Notes under the pieces: generated by a model
Databases searched by the model: none
What the model was told of the DNA's origin: nothing
Seen by the model: only the letters and a program-made list of their open reading frames with translations
Program-made: the position numbers and the translations under genes
In this document: piece by piece, positions 7,883-15,251 of the stretch
Layout of the letters: every line of letters begins with the position of its first letter
How positions within the stretch are numbered: the first letter of the stretch is position 1
Source: Candidatus Scatousia excrementipullorum
GTDB lineage: Bacteria; Cyanobacteriota; Vampirovibrionia; Gastranaerophilales; Gastranaerophilaceae
Length of the DNA stretch: 25,551 nucleotides
Direction: 5' to 3'
Assembly: GCA_017694215.1 (NCBI GenBank)
Contig: JADIND010000077.1
Coordinates: forward strand, 1 to 25,551

Positions 7883-8959
7883 CTACTTTACTCTGGAGAA
7901 CACTTCCACATTTATATCATCAAAGGTGTTTGTGTTGAAATAAGCACAGGATGCTACCATTGCCGCATTATCGGTGCAGTACTTCATAGGAGGTGCAAAA
8001 ACTTTATAGCCGTCATTTTCAAGGTTAAATATTTTTTTGCGGATTTCCGAATTTGCAGCAACTCCGCCTGCTATGACTATTTGTTTATAATTATTTTCGT
8101 CTGCGGCCTTTTTTAATTTCTTTAATAATGTGGATGAAACGCATTCCTGAAAACTTGCACAAATATCATTTACAATATTTTCAGGCAATTCTTCAGTGTT
8201 ATATTCCCTTTTTAAATCTTTAACCAATCTCAATACTGCCGTTTTTAGACCGCTGAAACTGAAATTGAAACCGTCAACTTTTGCCTGAGGAAGATGATAA
8301 GCTTTAGGGTTGCCTATTTGAGCCAATTTATCAAGTTTTGGCCCTCCGGGGTAAGGCAAGCCTATTAATCTCGCAACTTTATCGTAAGCCTCTCCTACCG
8401 CATCATCTATTGTTTCACCTATAATACGCTGTTCGGAGTATGATTTTACATCAATAATCTGTGTATGACCTCCGCTCACAAGCAATGCCATAAACGGCGG
8501 TTTTAATTCTGTATCTAGATAATTCCCGCACAGATGAGCATTAAGATGATTTACTCCGATAAACGGTTTATCATAAACAAGGGCAAGCGTCTTTGCCGCA
8601 TTAAGTCCCACAAGTAAACATCCGACCAGTCCCGGTCCTACCGTTCCGGCAAATGCGGTAATATTATGCGGTTCAATATTTGCATTGTCTTTTGCCTGTT
8701 TAAAAGCTTCATCAATTACAATATTAATAGAATCAAGATGTTCTCTTGCTGCAATTTCCGGAATAACCCCGCCAAATTGTGCATGAGTTTTTATCTGCGA
8801 GGCTACAACATTTGCTATAACTTCCCGCCCGTTTTTTACTATTGCACAAGCTGTTTCATCACAGCTTGATTCTATAGCCATTATGTAATTATCATATCCG
8901 CTTTCCGGACCGATTTCTATTTCTTTATGCGAAAATAGTGTATTTTTTAAATTTTTCAT
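7883..8959 (-). CDS. tsaD: tRNA N6-adenosine threonylcarbamoyltransferase TsaD
   Basis: TsaD is the catalytic ASKHA-fold subunit that places threonylcarbamoyl on A37 of ANN-decoding tRNAs, working with TsaB and TsaE encoded 5 kb away. It has MAIESSCDET (27-36), the metal pair H138-x3-H142 (NHLNAH), LLVSGGHTQ and, near the C-terminus, TDNAAM. The start is uncertain. ATG at 8959 gives 358 aa with a 26-residue extension, and exactly six bases separate it from an upstream TATAAT. ATG at 8881 gives 332 aa, the usual family length starting at MAIESS. Neither has a good ribosome site. The reading frame stays open to 9304 but there it only shadows obgE on the other strand. Confidence 0.93.
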   Translation of the reverse strand: MKNLKNTLFSHKEIEIGPESGYDNYIMAIESSCDETACAIVKNGREVIANVVASQIKTHAQFGGVIPEIAAREHLDSINIVIDEAFKQAKDNANIEPHNITAFAGTVGPGLVGCLLVGLNAAKTLALVYDKPFIGVNHLNAHLCGNYLDTELKPPFMALLVSGGHTQIIDVKSYSEQRIIGETIDDAVGEAYDKVARLIGLPYPGGPKLDKLAQIGNPKAYHLPQAKVDGFNFSFSGLKTAVLRLVKDLKREYNTEELPENIVNDICASFQECVSSTLLKKLKKAADENNYKQIVIAGGVAANSEIRKKIFNLENDGYKVFAPPMKYCTDNAAMVASCAYFNTNTFDDINVEVFSRVK

Positions 8960-8965
8960 AGTAAT

Positions 8966-8973
8966 ATTATAAT
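8966..8973. promoter_or_regulatory. Overlapping divergent -10 boxes of tsaD and obgE
   Basis: The self-complementary core ATTATAAT supplies TATAAT on the forward strand (8968-8973) for obgE and on the reverse strand (8971-8966) for tsaD. It sits in the 37 bases between the two starts. The -35 regions are poor on both sides, so only the -10 boxes are convincing. Overlap implies the two genes may compete for polymerase. Confidence 0.5.
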
Positions 8974-8996
8974 ACAAATAAAAATTAGGGATAAAA

Positions 8997-10280
8997 ATGC
9001 AATTTTTAGATAAAACAAAAATAAGAATTGTCTCCGGCAGAGGCGGCAACGGTATGGTTGCCTGGAGACGGGAAAAATATGTAGATAAAGGCGGGCCGGC
9101 AGGCGGTGACGGCGGCAAGGGCGGCGATGTATATTTAATCGCCGATGAAAATATGTCAACGTTGATGGATTTTAAATATAAATCAGTATTTAAAGCCGAA
9201 AACGGTGAAAACGGCGGGATAAAAAACTGCCACGGCCGCTGGGCAAAGGATTTATTTATAAAAGTTCCGGTAGGAACTGTTGTTAAAGATGTAAAAACCG
9301 GCAATGTAATCGCTGATTTAACTCAACATGAACAAAAAGTTCTTGTGGCAAAAGGCGGCAGGGGCGGCAGAGGCAATGCAAGATTTGCAACTGCTCAAAA
9401 AAGAGCTCCTCAATTTTGTGAACCGGGTGAACCTCCTATTGAAAGAGAATTAATTCTTGAGTTAAAACTTATAGCGGATGTAGGGCTCCTCGGTATGCCA
9501 AATGCCGGAAAGTCAACCTTTATAAGCAGAATAAGTTCTGCTAAACCAAAAATTGCCGATTATCCGTTTACAACACTGATACCAAATTTGGGTGTTGTTA
9601 GAAAACCTTCCGGAGACGGGTATGTCGTTGCGGATATTCCGGGACTTATTGAAGGTGCATCTGAAGGTGTCGGTTTAGGACATGATTTTCTGCGACATGT
9701 CGAAAGATGTCGTTTCCTTGTTCACGTAATTGATACTACAGCTGAAAATCCTCTTGATAATTATGAGAAAATTAATCTTGAGTTAAAAAAGCACTCTGAA
9801 AAACTTGCTAATCTTTATCAAATTATTGCCCTGAATAAAATTGATGCCATTGATGATAATAAAAAACAAGAATTATTTGATATTTTTAAAGAAAAATCTG
9901 AGGATGTTTTTCTTATTTCTGCAGTAACAGGAGAAAATGTTGAACAGTTAAAACATTTTATGTCTCAAAAAGTTGATGAAATTGAAAAGCCGGTATCCGA
10001 AATTGTTGTAGAAGAAGATTTTGGAGCTTACAATAATGATGATAGTGCATTTGAGATTACTAAGGCTGCCAAAGATGTTTATATAATTACGGGCGGTAAA
10101 ATCGGCAGACTGGCTCAGGTTACGGATGAAAGAAATACTGAACAGGTTATAAGGTTTCAGAATATTCTCACTGGCATGGGAGTTTTTGATAAGTTGAAAT
10201 CTATGGGAATTAAGGATGGAGATACCGTAATTGTCGGGTATTTGGAATTTGCATATTACTCTGATGAATTTTACGGATAA
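8997..10280 (+). CDS. obgE: GTPase Obg/CgtA
   Basis: Obg is an essential GTPase that binds the 50S subunit and links ribosome assembly to growth state. The 427-aa protein has the complete three-domain layout. The glycine-rich Obg fold is at 1-157 (GGPAGGDGGKGGDV, 32-45; GGRGGRGNARF, 120-130). The G domain has GMPNAGKS (166-173), FTTL (191-194) and DIPG, with NKID as the base-specificity motif. A C-terminal OCT domain (about 350-427) ends in LEFAYYSDE. AGGGA lies 6 bases before the ATG. It diverges from tsaD. Confidence 0.96.
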   Translation: MQFLDKTKIRIVSGRGGNGMVAWRREKYVDKGGPAGGDGGKGGDVYLIADENMSTLMDFKYKSVFKAENGENGGIKNCHGRWAKDLFIKVPVGTVVKDVKTGNVIADLTQHEQKVLVAKGGRGGRGNARFATAQKRAPQFCEPGEPPIERELILELKLIADVGLLGMPNAGKSTFISRISSAKPKIADYPFTTLIPNLGVVRKPSGDGYVVADIPGLIEGASEGVGLGHDFLRHVERCRFLVHVIDTTAENPLDNYEKINLELKKHSEKLANLYQIIALNKIDAIDDNKKQELFDIFKEKSEDVFLISAVTGENVEQLKHFMSQKVDEIEKPVSEIVVEEDFGAYNNDDSAFEITKAAKDVYIITGGKIGRLAQVTDERNTEQVIRFQNILTGMGVFDKLKSMGIKDGDTVIVGYLEFAYYSDEFYG

Positions 10281-10340
10281 TGGCAAAAAATATTTTGTTT
10301 GTGTTTTTACATATCGGATAGCATAGAAGGATGAATCGGC

Positions 10341-11609
10341 ATGAAAATTAATTCAATACAATCTTATTCGTACAAATCATTTTTGGGAACTCAAAATACG
10401 CGGGATGCAGAAGGCTCAAAATCAGGAGAGAAAAAGAAGATTTCTAAATCGGTTATAGGATACGGAGTTGCAGGACTTGCCGCAATAGGACTTGCAACTT
10501 TTGCAATTATTAAGAGTAAAAAATCACCGGCAAAAGCTGTAGAACCTGTGGTTCAAAAGATAAAGACGGCTGCTGATGACACTGTACAAAAAGCAAAAGA
10601 TTTAGTAATAAAACCTGTAGATAAAGCCGATAATGGTGAACTTCCTATTCCTGAAATGGAAAAAGAACTAAATAAGATTGCTGATAAAACCCCGCTTACA
10701 TCAGAACCGGTTGTTGAGCCAAAGAAGGTTGGAGCAGAAGTAAAAACAAATGAACCTTCAAAGGTGCAAGAGAATACTAAAAGTGAAGTACAAACGGAAG
10801 ATGCTGCTAAAATTCCTGACGATAATAATGTGTCAGAGAAAACAGACATTAATTCGGAAACTATAAAAAAAGAACCTGAAACGGAATTGGCTTCAAAACA
10901 GCAGGAAGATATTAAGAACGAAGAACATGGAGAGAACAATTCTGGCATTATAAAAAATGCACCAGAACAAAATGATTCAGCAAGTGTTCAGGCTGATGTT
11001 AAAACAGATGTTCAAGCTCCGCAAAATACTGAACCGGTAAAAGCAGAATCTTTACCTGAAAATGAAGTAAAAACTGATACTGCTGTTAAGACGGATGATT
11101 CTCAAAAAATACAATCCGAAGTTTCTTCAGAAACTGTGTCTTCTGTAAAATTCAGCGAAGCTATTAAAAGTGATGATTTTACTGTGACGGAAGTTGAAAT
11201 TAAGCCATTCTCGTATCAATCAGTAGATAAAACACAGCCTCCTTTTGAAGGTGTTGAGAAACTTATTTCCGTTGATTATAACAATGGTACAGGCAGAACA
11301 TATCAACGTTTTTATCATAAGGATAAAATTTACGAAACTTCTATTTATGATGAACTGACCGATGATAGCCACAATACATTAAAAGTAACCCGATATAATT
11401 ATGCTTACGAAAACGGTAAACTTGTAGGTGTCGCAAAGCAGGATGTTGATAAAGACGGACACCAATGGGGAATCTATCATGACGGAAGGTTTGATCCGTT
11501 CCCGATTTTTGTTAAAATGAAAGGTGACAAAGATTTTCATCAGGTACCGGTATATACTCCTGATGCACTCTTTGAACTGGACAAACGTTTTGATCCGTAT
11601 AATTTTTAA
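10341..11609 (+). CDS. Membrane-anchored protein with long charged linker and unknown C-terminal domain
   Basis: The family is not recognised. The 422-aa layout is distinctive. A polar leader ends in YKSFLG (residues 11-16). After a Lys-rich patch comes one membrane helix at about 37-58 (VIGYGVAGLAAIGLATFAII). A ~210-residue linker follows, rich in Glu, Lys, Thr, Val and Pro, with no predicted fold. A compact aromatic-rich C-terminal domain (about 275-422) contains FEGVEKLISVDYNNGTGRTY and YHDGRFDPFPIF. This looks like a tethered domain held away from the membrane. AAGGA lies about 9 bases before the ATG. It lies between obgE and the YjbQ-family gene without an obvious functional link. Confidence 0.8.
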   Translation: MKINSIQSYSYKSFLGTQNTRDAEGSKSGEKKKISKSVIGYGVAGLAAIGLATFAIIKSKKSPAKAVEPVVQKIKTAADDTVQKAKDLVIKPVDKADNGELPIPEMEKELNKIADKTPLTSEPVVEPKKVGAEVKTNEPSKVQENTKSEVQTEDAAKIPDDNNVSEKTDINSETIKKEPETELASKQQEDIKNEEHGENNSGIIKNAPEQNDSASVQADVKTDVQAPQNTEPVKAESLPENEVKTDTAVKTDDSQKIQSEVSSETVSSVKFSEAIKSDDFTVTEVEIKPFSYQSVDKTQPPFEGVEKLISVDYNNGTGRTYQRFYHKDKIYETSIYDELTDDSHNTLKVTRYNYAYENGKLVGVAKQDVDKDGHQWGIYHDGRFDPFPIFVKMKGDKDFHQVPVYTPDALFELDKRFDPYNF

Positions 11610-11610
11610 C

Positions 11611-11639
11611 TTGAATTTTGTATAGGCTTTCGGTACTAT
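11611..11639 (+). promoter_or_regulatory. Promoter for the YjbQ-family gene
   Basis: TTGAAT (11611-11616), a 17-base spacer and TACTAT (11634-11639) lie just after the stop of the preceding gene. They would give an untranslated leader of about 30 bases containing AAGGAG. Confidence 0.5.
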
Positions 11640-11674
11640 ATTCTTTATAAAAATAAGGAGTTTTAATTCTTGTT

Positions 11675-12091
11675 ATGACTTTGATTAATGAGAAATTTGT
11701 TGTTCACACAAAAGGTAATACTGAGATAAAAGATATTACCCGTCAGGTTCAAAATGCAGTTTACAAGCATTCTTTGCAAAATGCAGTTGTGTATGTATAT
11801 GTTGCGGGAAGTACAGTTTCCATAACAAATATTGAATATGAACCGGGGTTGTTGAAGGATTTACCGGAAGCTCTGGATAAGATTGCTCCTGTGGTAAAAG
11901 ATTATCATCATGATGATACCTGGCATGATGGCAACGGTTATGCACATGTCAGGGCTTCAATTATCGGAAACAGCACAATGGTTCCATTACTGGATGGTGC
12001 ATTGCAGCTCGGGCAGTGGCAGCAGATTGTACTGATTGACTTTGATAATAAAGCCAGAACAAGAACTGTTCATGTGCAGATATTGTATTAA
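11675..12091 (+). CDS. yjbQ: YjbQ (UPF0047) family protein
   Basis: The 138-aa protein matches the YjbQ/UPF0047 family over its full length. It has the metal-ligand-like H79-x3-W83, then DGNGYAHVRAS (85-95), DGALQLGQWQQIVLIDFD and RTRTVHVQ at the end. Members form small trimers. E. coli YjbQ was reported to have weak thiamine-phosphate synthase activity, and the true role is unsettled. AAGGAG lies 14 bases before the ATG, which is somewhat far. It has its own promoter and no clear terminator before the repeat cluster that follows. Confidence 0.9.
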   Translation: MTLINEKFVVHTKGNTEIKDITRQVQNAVYKHSLQNAVVYVYVAGSTVSITNIEYEPGLLKDLPEALDKIAPVVKDYHHDDTWHDGNGYAHVRASIIGNSTMVPLLDGALQLGQWQQIVLIDFDNKARTRTVHVQILY

Positions 12092-12271
12092 GTTTGCGAA
12101 TAGTATAGGCTGTCAGGCATAATTTAAGACAATAAGACGAATTACTAAAGCTTCTGTCATCATGAAGAAGTTTCGGAATTTTTATATAGAAAATCCCCCC
12201 TACCCCCCTTTACAAAGGGGGCAAAGTAGTCTGCCTCCCTTTGTAAGGAGCAAAGGAAACGGGCGAACGCA

Positions 12272-12289
12272 GTGAGCCTTGTGACCCTG
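12272..12289 (+). repeat. Direct repeat copy 1 (GTGAGCCTTGTGACCCTG)
   Basis: This unit matches a second copy at 12455-12472 in 17 of 18 bases. Weaker similarity extends about 14 bases to its left, so the duplicated unit is probably about 32 bases long. Confidence 0.7.
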
Positions 12290-12330
12290 CTTCCGGAACG
12301 AAGTGAAGGGGAGGTGGCACGGAGCTGTAG

Positions 12331-12349
12331 GTTGGGCTTTCAGCCCAAC
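12331..12349. repeat. Perfect 8-bp hairpin in the repeat cluster
   Basis: GTTGGGCT and AGCCCAAC enclose the loop TTC. No T run follows on either strand, so it is more likely part of a dispersed palindromic repeat than a terminator. Confidence 0.7.
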
Positions 12350-12402
12350 GAGAAAATTACTTTATTTTCACTTTTTTTATTATAACCACCCCCTCACCCT
12401 AA

Positions 12403-12423
12403 CCCTCTCCCATAGGGCGAGGG
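12403..12423. repeat. Imperfect hairpin in the repeat cluster
   Basis: CCCTC (12403-12407) pairs with GAGGG (12419-12423), and CCC (12409-12411) with GGG (12415-12417), with one T/C mismatch between and the loop ATA. The preceding text is pyrimidine-rich (CCACCCCCTCACCCTAACC). It resembles the CCCTCACCC...GGGAGAGGG palindromes common in many bacterial genomes. Confidence 0.6.
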
Positions 12424-12454
12424 AATATTGGAGTAAAGTGAACAGTCAAACGAT

Positions 12455-12472
12455 GTGAGCCTTATGACCCTG
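12455..12472 (+). repeat. Direct repeat copy 2 (GTGAGCCTTATGACCCTG)
   Basis: This is the second copy of the 18-base unit, with one change (G to A). It ends 1 base before the stop codon of the leftward XRE regulator gene, so the repeat cluster abuts the gene's 3' end exactly. Confidence 0.7.
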
Positions 12473-12473
12473 A

Positions 12474-12695
12474 TTAATCTTTAAATTTTAAAAGTGTTTC
12501 AATATCAACATTAAGAGCATTTGCAAGTTCAAGAATTTTTCCTAAAGACATATTCTGCCGTCCGCATTCAATACAGGCCAAATAATTTTGGCTGATGCCC
12601 ATTGTTTCAGCAAAAGCTTCTTGTGTTAAATCGAGTTTAATTCGTGCTATTTTAACGTTTTTCCCAAATCGTTTTAACAGTTCTTTTTTATTCAT
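12474..12695 (-). CDS. Small XRE-family transcriptional regulator
   Basis: The 73-aa protein is almost entirely one Cro/C1-type helix-turn-helix. FGKNVKIARIKLDLTQEAFA (10-29) leads into the recognition helix region MGISQNYLACIECGRQ (32-47), then SLGKILELANALNVDIETLL. There is no dimerisation or ligand domain, as in compact Cro-like or toxin-antitoxin-type repressors. There is no clear ribosome site. It is divergent from the acyltransferase gene, and the inverted repeat between them is a plausible operator. The regulator may control itself and its neighbour; this is inference. Confidence 0.85.
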   Translation of the reverse strand: MNKKELLKRFGKNVKIARIKLDLTQEAFAETMGISQNYLACIECGRQNMSLGKILELANALNVDIETLLKFKD

Positions 12696-12715
12696 CTGTT
12701 ATAATTTTATAATTA

Positions 12716-12744
12716 TTGACTTATAACTTGTATTGTGCTATTAG
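12716..12744 (+). promoter_or_regulatory. Promoter candidate for the acyltransferase gene
   Basis: TTGACT (12716-12721), a 17-base spacer and TATTAG (12739-12744) form a fair promoter. An alternative is the perfect TATAAT at 12761-12766, closer to the start but without a good -35. Both lie in the divergent region shared with the XRE gene. Confidence 0.5.
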
Positions 12745-12750
12745 TTATAA
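12721..12750. promoter_or_regulatory. Operator-like inverted repeat between regulator and acyltransferase
   Basis: TTATAACT (12721-12728) and AGTTATAA (12743-12750) are perfect inverted copies. Their centres are 22 bases apart, two turns of DNA. The repeat covers the spacer and -10 of the promoter at 12716-12744, so a bound dimer would block it. The adjacent XRE protein is the obvious candidate binder. Confidence 0.5.
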
Positions 12751-12783
12751 ATAATTGATATATAATACAATATTTTGTTTAGT

Positions 12784-13614
12784 ATGCGAATGAAAAAACG
12801 GTTAAAAAAATCTGTTATACAATTATTAAGTTGCCTTATACCTTTAAAGTCATTGAGAAAAAAGTTTAGGGACAGATTTATTCATGGTAAAATGAATAAT
12901 AATAAAATAGTTATATCTGATGTTAATAAAAATGAGAATAATAACAAGATAATTGTAATTGATGGTCAAGGGAATAAAAAATTCTGTGAAAGTTTTCCTA
13001 ATTTAGATGTTAAGTTTTTAGGTTCTAATAACTATATTGAAATAAGTGAATCTGCAAAAATTCTTAGCAAAACACAAATTATATGCACAGACAATGTTTA
13101 TGTAAAAGTTGGCGAATTATGCAAGCTGCATTTAAAATTTTACGGAAGAATAAGTCCTTATGCAAAATTAATTATAGGTGATAAAGTTACCATGGGTGAT
13201 GTATTTTTTATTTTGCATGATGAACCCGGGCTTGAAGTACGCATTGGTAATGATTGTATGTTCTCAGAACGTATAGTTGTAAGACCTTCTGACGGGCATA
13301 GTATTATTGATTATTATGACGAAAGAGTTTTAAATAAACCTGAACCGATTATTATTGAAGAGCATTGCTGGCTTGGAAGAAGAACTACCTTTTTGAAAGG
13401 TACACATGTACCGAAAAATTCTGTTGTCGGTGCTAATGCTCTGTTTACAAAATCATCAGGTTCACTAATAAATGACGGTTCCGGCGGTATATTTGCGGGT
13501 GTTCCAGCAAAACTTATCAGAGCCGGTATCACCTGGAATCGGTTACATACATATGATTACGAAAAAATGAGAAAACAGGAGCAATTTCAGTGTGACAGTA
13601 TTACGCATATTTAG
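12784..13614 (+). CDS. Hexapeptide-repeat (left-handed beta helix) acyltransferase
   Basis: From about residue 60 the protein shows imperfect hexapeptide repeats of a left-handed beta helix (for example YAKLIIGDKVTMGD, then IIIEEHCWLGRRTTFLKG and VPKNSVVGANALF). It ends with IFAGVPAKLIR, the usual close of CoA-dependent acyltransferases that acetylate sugars. The N-terminus is strongly basic. The likely substrate is a surface polysaccharide or sugar nucleotide, but no other sugar gene is adjacent. The frame is also open from TTG at 12775. ATG at 12784 (276 aa) or 12790 is preferred, though none has a ribosome site. It diverges from the XRE gene, and together they look like an inserted pair. 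Confidence 0.85.
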   Translation: MRMKKRLKKSVIQLLSCLIPLKSLRKKFRDRFIHGKMNNNKIVISDVNKNENNNKIIVIDGQGNKKFCESFPNLDVKFLGSNNYIEISESAKILSKTQIICTDNVYVKVGELCKLHLKFYGRISPYAKLIIGDKVTMGDVFFILHDEPGLEVRIGNDCMFSERIVVRPSDGHSIIDYYDERVLNKPEPIIIEEHCWLGRRTTFLKGTHVPKNSVVGANALFTKSSGSLINDGSGGIFAGVPAKLIRAGITWNRLHTYDYEKMRKQEQFQCDSITHI

Positions 13615-13650
13615 TGTAAACTACGATATAAATATCCCTTTAAAAACCTC

Positions 13651-13679
13651 TTGTATTTGAAATATGTTCCTGATAAAAT
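13651..13679 (+). promoter_or_regulatory. Promoter for gpmI
   Basis: TTGTAT (13651-13656), a 17-base spacer and TAAAAT (13674-13679), with TG placed for an extended -10 (TGATAAAAT), form a good promoter. The expected start is near 13686, leaving a leader of about 30 bases with AGAGGGG. Confidence 0.65.
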
Positions 13680-13716
13680 TTAGTCATTGTATAAAGTAAC
13701 TAGAGGGGATATAAAT

Positions 13717-15243
13717 ATGAGTAAAAGAGTTCTTTTATGTATTATGGATGGCTGGGGTATCAGTAAAAATCACCCTGAATATGATGCAACTAAATTGGCA
13801 CACCCTGTGCACGTTGACGAACTTGAAAAAGAATATCCGTCAATCACAATTCACGCTGATGGGCAGTATGTAGGACTTCCTGAAGGCCAGATGGGTAACA
13901 GCGAAGTCGGTCACCTTAATCTTGGTGCCGGACGTGTTGTTCATCAGGATTTATCGAGAATTAACAGAGCAATTAAAGACGGTTCTTTCTTTAAAAATGA
14001 AAGATTCTTAATGGCTGTAAACCACGCTAAAAAGAATGATTCTGCTCTGCATATTTTCGGTCTGGTTTCCACAGGCGGTGTCCACTCCTCTTTGGATCAC
14101 GTTTTGGCTTTGATTAAACTTGCAGCTGATGAAGGTTTGAAAAAAGTTTATGTTCACGCGTTTCTTGACGGTCGTGACACTCCTCCTCAAAGTGCTTGCA
14201 CTTTCCTTGAGAAGGTTGAAGATGAACTTAAAAAATATAATCTTCCTCCTATTGCAACAATTATCGGCAGATATTATATAATGGACAGAGATAACCGCTG
14301 GGATAGAGTTGAAAAAGGTTATAACGCACTTCTTCTTGGTGAGGGTGAACATGCTGCAACCGCATGTGAAGGTGTAAAAGCATCTTATGCAAGAGGCGAC
14401 AATGATGAATTCGTTCTTCCGACTGTTATCGGGGGTGAAGAAAGCAGAATTCACGATAACGATGCGATTATTTTCTTCAACTACAGACCTGACAGAGCAA
14501 GAGAAATTTCCAAAGCTCTTATGTTTGAAGATTTTGACGGGTTTAAGAGAAAGAAAGTTCTTAAAAATATTTGTTATATAACAATGACAAGCTATAATGA
14601 AGACTTTACTTTCCCTGTAGCATTTCCGAAAGAACATCTTGTAAATATTCTCGGTGATGTTTTGGAAGCTAACGGCATTCACCAGTTTAGAACAGCAGAA
14701 ACAGAAAAATATGCTCATGTTACATTCTTCTTTAACGGAGGAATTGATGAGCCGCAGCCTCACGAAACAAGGGTTCTTGTTCCGTCACCGAAAGTCGCAA
14801 CTTACGATATGCAGCCGGAAATGAGTGCTCCGGAAGTTTGTGAAAATGTATTAAAAGCAATCGATAATCCTGAATACGGATTTATCCTTGTAAACTTTGC
14901 AAATCCTGATATGGTAGGACATACCGGTGTTATTGATGCTGCAACTAAAGCTTGCCATGTTGTGGATGAGTGTGTCGGAAAAATTGCAGATGCCTGTGTT
15001 AAAAACGGTATTGTTATGCTTTTGACTGCCGACCATGGAAACAGCGAAGTTATGGTTAATGCTGATACAGGTAAGCCGCAGACTGCTCATACAACCAATA
15101 AAGTTCCGTTTGTACTAATCAATGCACCTAAAGATATGCAGTTAAAAGAGGATGGAGCTTTATGCAATATTGCCCCTACGGTTCTGCAGCTTCTTGACAT
15201 TGAAAAACCAAAAGAAATGGATTGTGACTCATTGATTAAGTAA
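13717..15243 (+). CDS. gpmI: 2,3-bisphosphoglycerate-independent phosphoglycerate mutase
   Basis: GpmI interconverts 3- and 2-phosphoglycerate in glycolysis through a phosphoserine, using two metal ions. The protein from ATG 13717 has 508 aa, the normal length. It shows the metal-binding start LCIMDGWG (7-14), catalytic Ser62 in GQMGNSEVGHLNLG, LDGRDTPP and the late metal motif TADHGNSE. The frame is also open from TTG at 13687. The ATG at 13717 is preferred because AGAGGGG lies about 8 bases upstream and the protein then begins exactly as the family does. It stands alone with its own promoter and terminator. Confidence 0.96.
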   Translation: MSKRVLLCIMDGWGISKNHPEYDATKLAHPVHVDELEKEYPSITIHADGQYVGLPEGQMGNSEVGHLNLGAGRVVHQDLSRINRAIKDGSFFKNERFLMAVNHAKKNDSALHIFGLVSTGGVHSSLDHVLALIKLAADEGLKKVYVHAFLDGRDTPPQSACTFLEKVEDELKKYNLPPIATIIGRYYIMDRDNRWDRVEKGYNALLLGEGEHAATACEGVKASYARGDNDEFVLPTVIGGEESRIHDNDAIIFFNYRPDRAREISKALMFEDFDGFKRKKVLKNICYITMTSYNEDFTFPVAFPKEHLVNILGDVLEANGIHQFRTAETEKYAHVTFFFNGGIDEPQPHETRVLVPSPKVATYDMQPEMSAPEVCENVLKAIDNPEYGFILVNFANPDMVGHTGVIDAATKACHVVDECVGKIADACVKNGIVMLLTADHGNSEVMVNADTGKPQTAHTTNKVPFVLINAPKDMQLKEDGALCNIAPTVLQLLDIEKPKEMDCDSLIK

Positions 15244-15251
15244 AATAAATA

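Larger units (their letters stand above)
12191..12472. repeat. GC-rich cluster of palindromes and direct repeats
   Basis: This part of the gene-free stretch 12092-12473 is far richer in G and C than its surroundings. It holds an inverted pair of 16-base arms (12207-12222 and 12233-12248), the first of which forms its own hairpin CCCCCTTT/AAAGGGGG. It also holds hairpin GTTGGGCT/AGCCCAAC (12331-12349), hairpin CCCTC-CCC/GGG-GAGGG (12403-12423), and two direct copies of an 18-base unit. No open frame or transposase fragment is apparent. It resembles REP/MITE-type dispersed repeats. Bases 12092-12190 show nothing clear. Confidence 0.75.

Noticed and set aside
8960..9304. N-terminal extension of the tsaD frame to 473 aa
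   Set aside because: It overlaps the obgE coding region on the other strand. Its Pro/Ser-rich translation is a shadow of the glycine-rich Obg domain, and TsaD is normally about 335 aa.
10553..10948. Reverse-strand 131-codon Ser/Phe-rich frame
   Set aside because: It is the antisense image of the Glu/Lys/Thr-rich stalk of the membrane-anchored protein.
12191..12472. CRISPR array
   Set aside because: The repeats differ from each other, only two direct copies exist, spacing is irregular, and no cas gene is present.
12092..12473. tRNA, small RNA or transposase remnant in the gene-free stretch
   Set aside because: I found no cloverleaf, no T-loop motif and no frame resembling a transposase; hairpins there lack T runs.
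12775..12783. TTG start for the acyltransferase
   Set aside because: Two ATG codons follow within 15 bases and no ribosome site supports the TTG. It remains possible only if the transcript is leaderless.
13687..13716. TTG start giving gpmI ten extra residues
   Set aside because: The ATG at 13717 has AGAGGGG at the right distance and matches the family start. 13687 coincides with the expected transcription start.
14008..14763. Reverse-strand 251-codon open frame inside gpmI
   Set aside because: It lies wholly antisense to a well-conserved enzyme, has Cys/Ile/Phe-rich shadow composition, and has no ribosome site or promoter.
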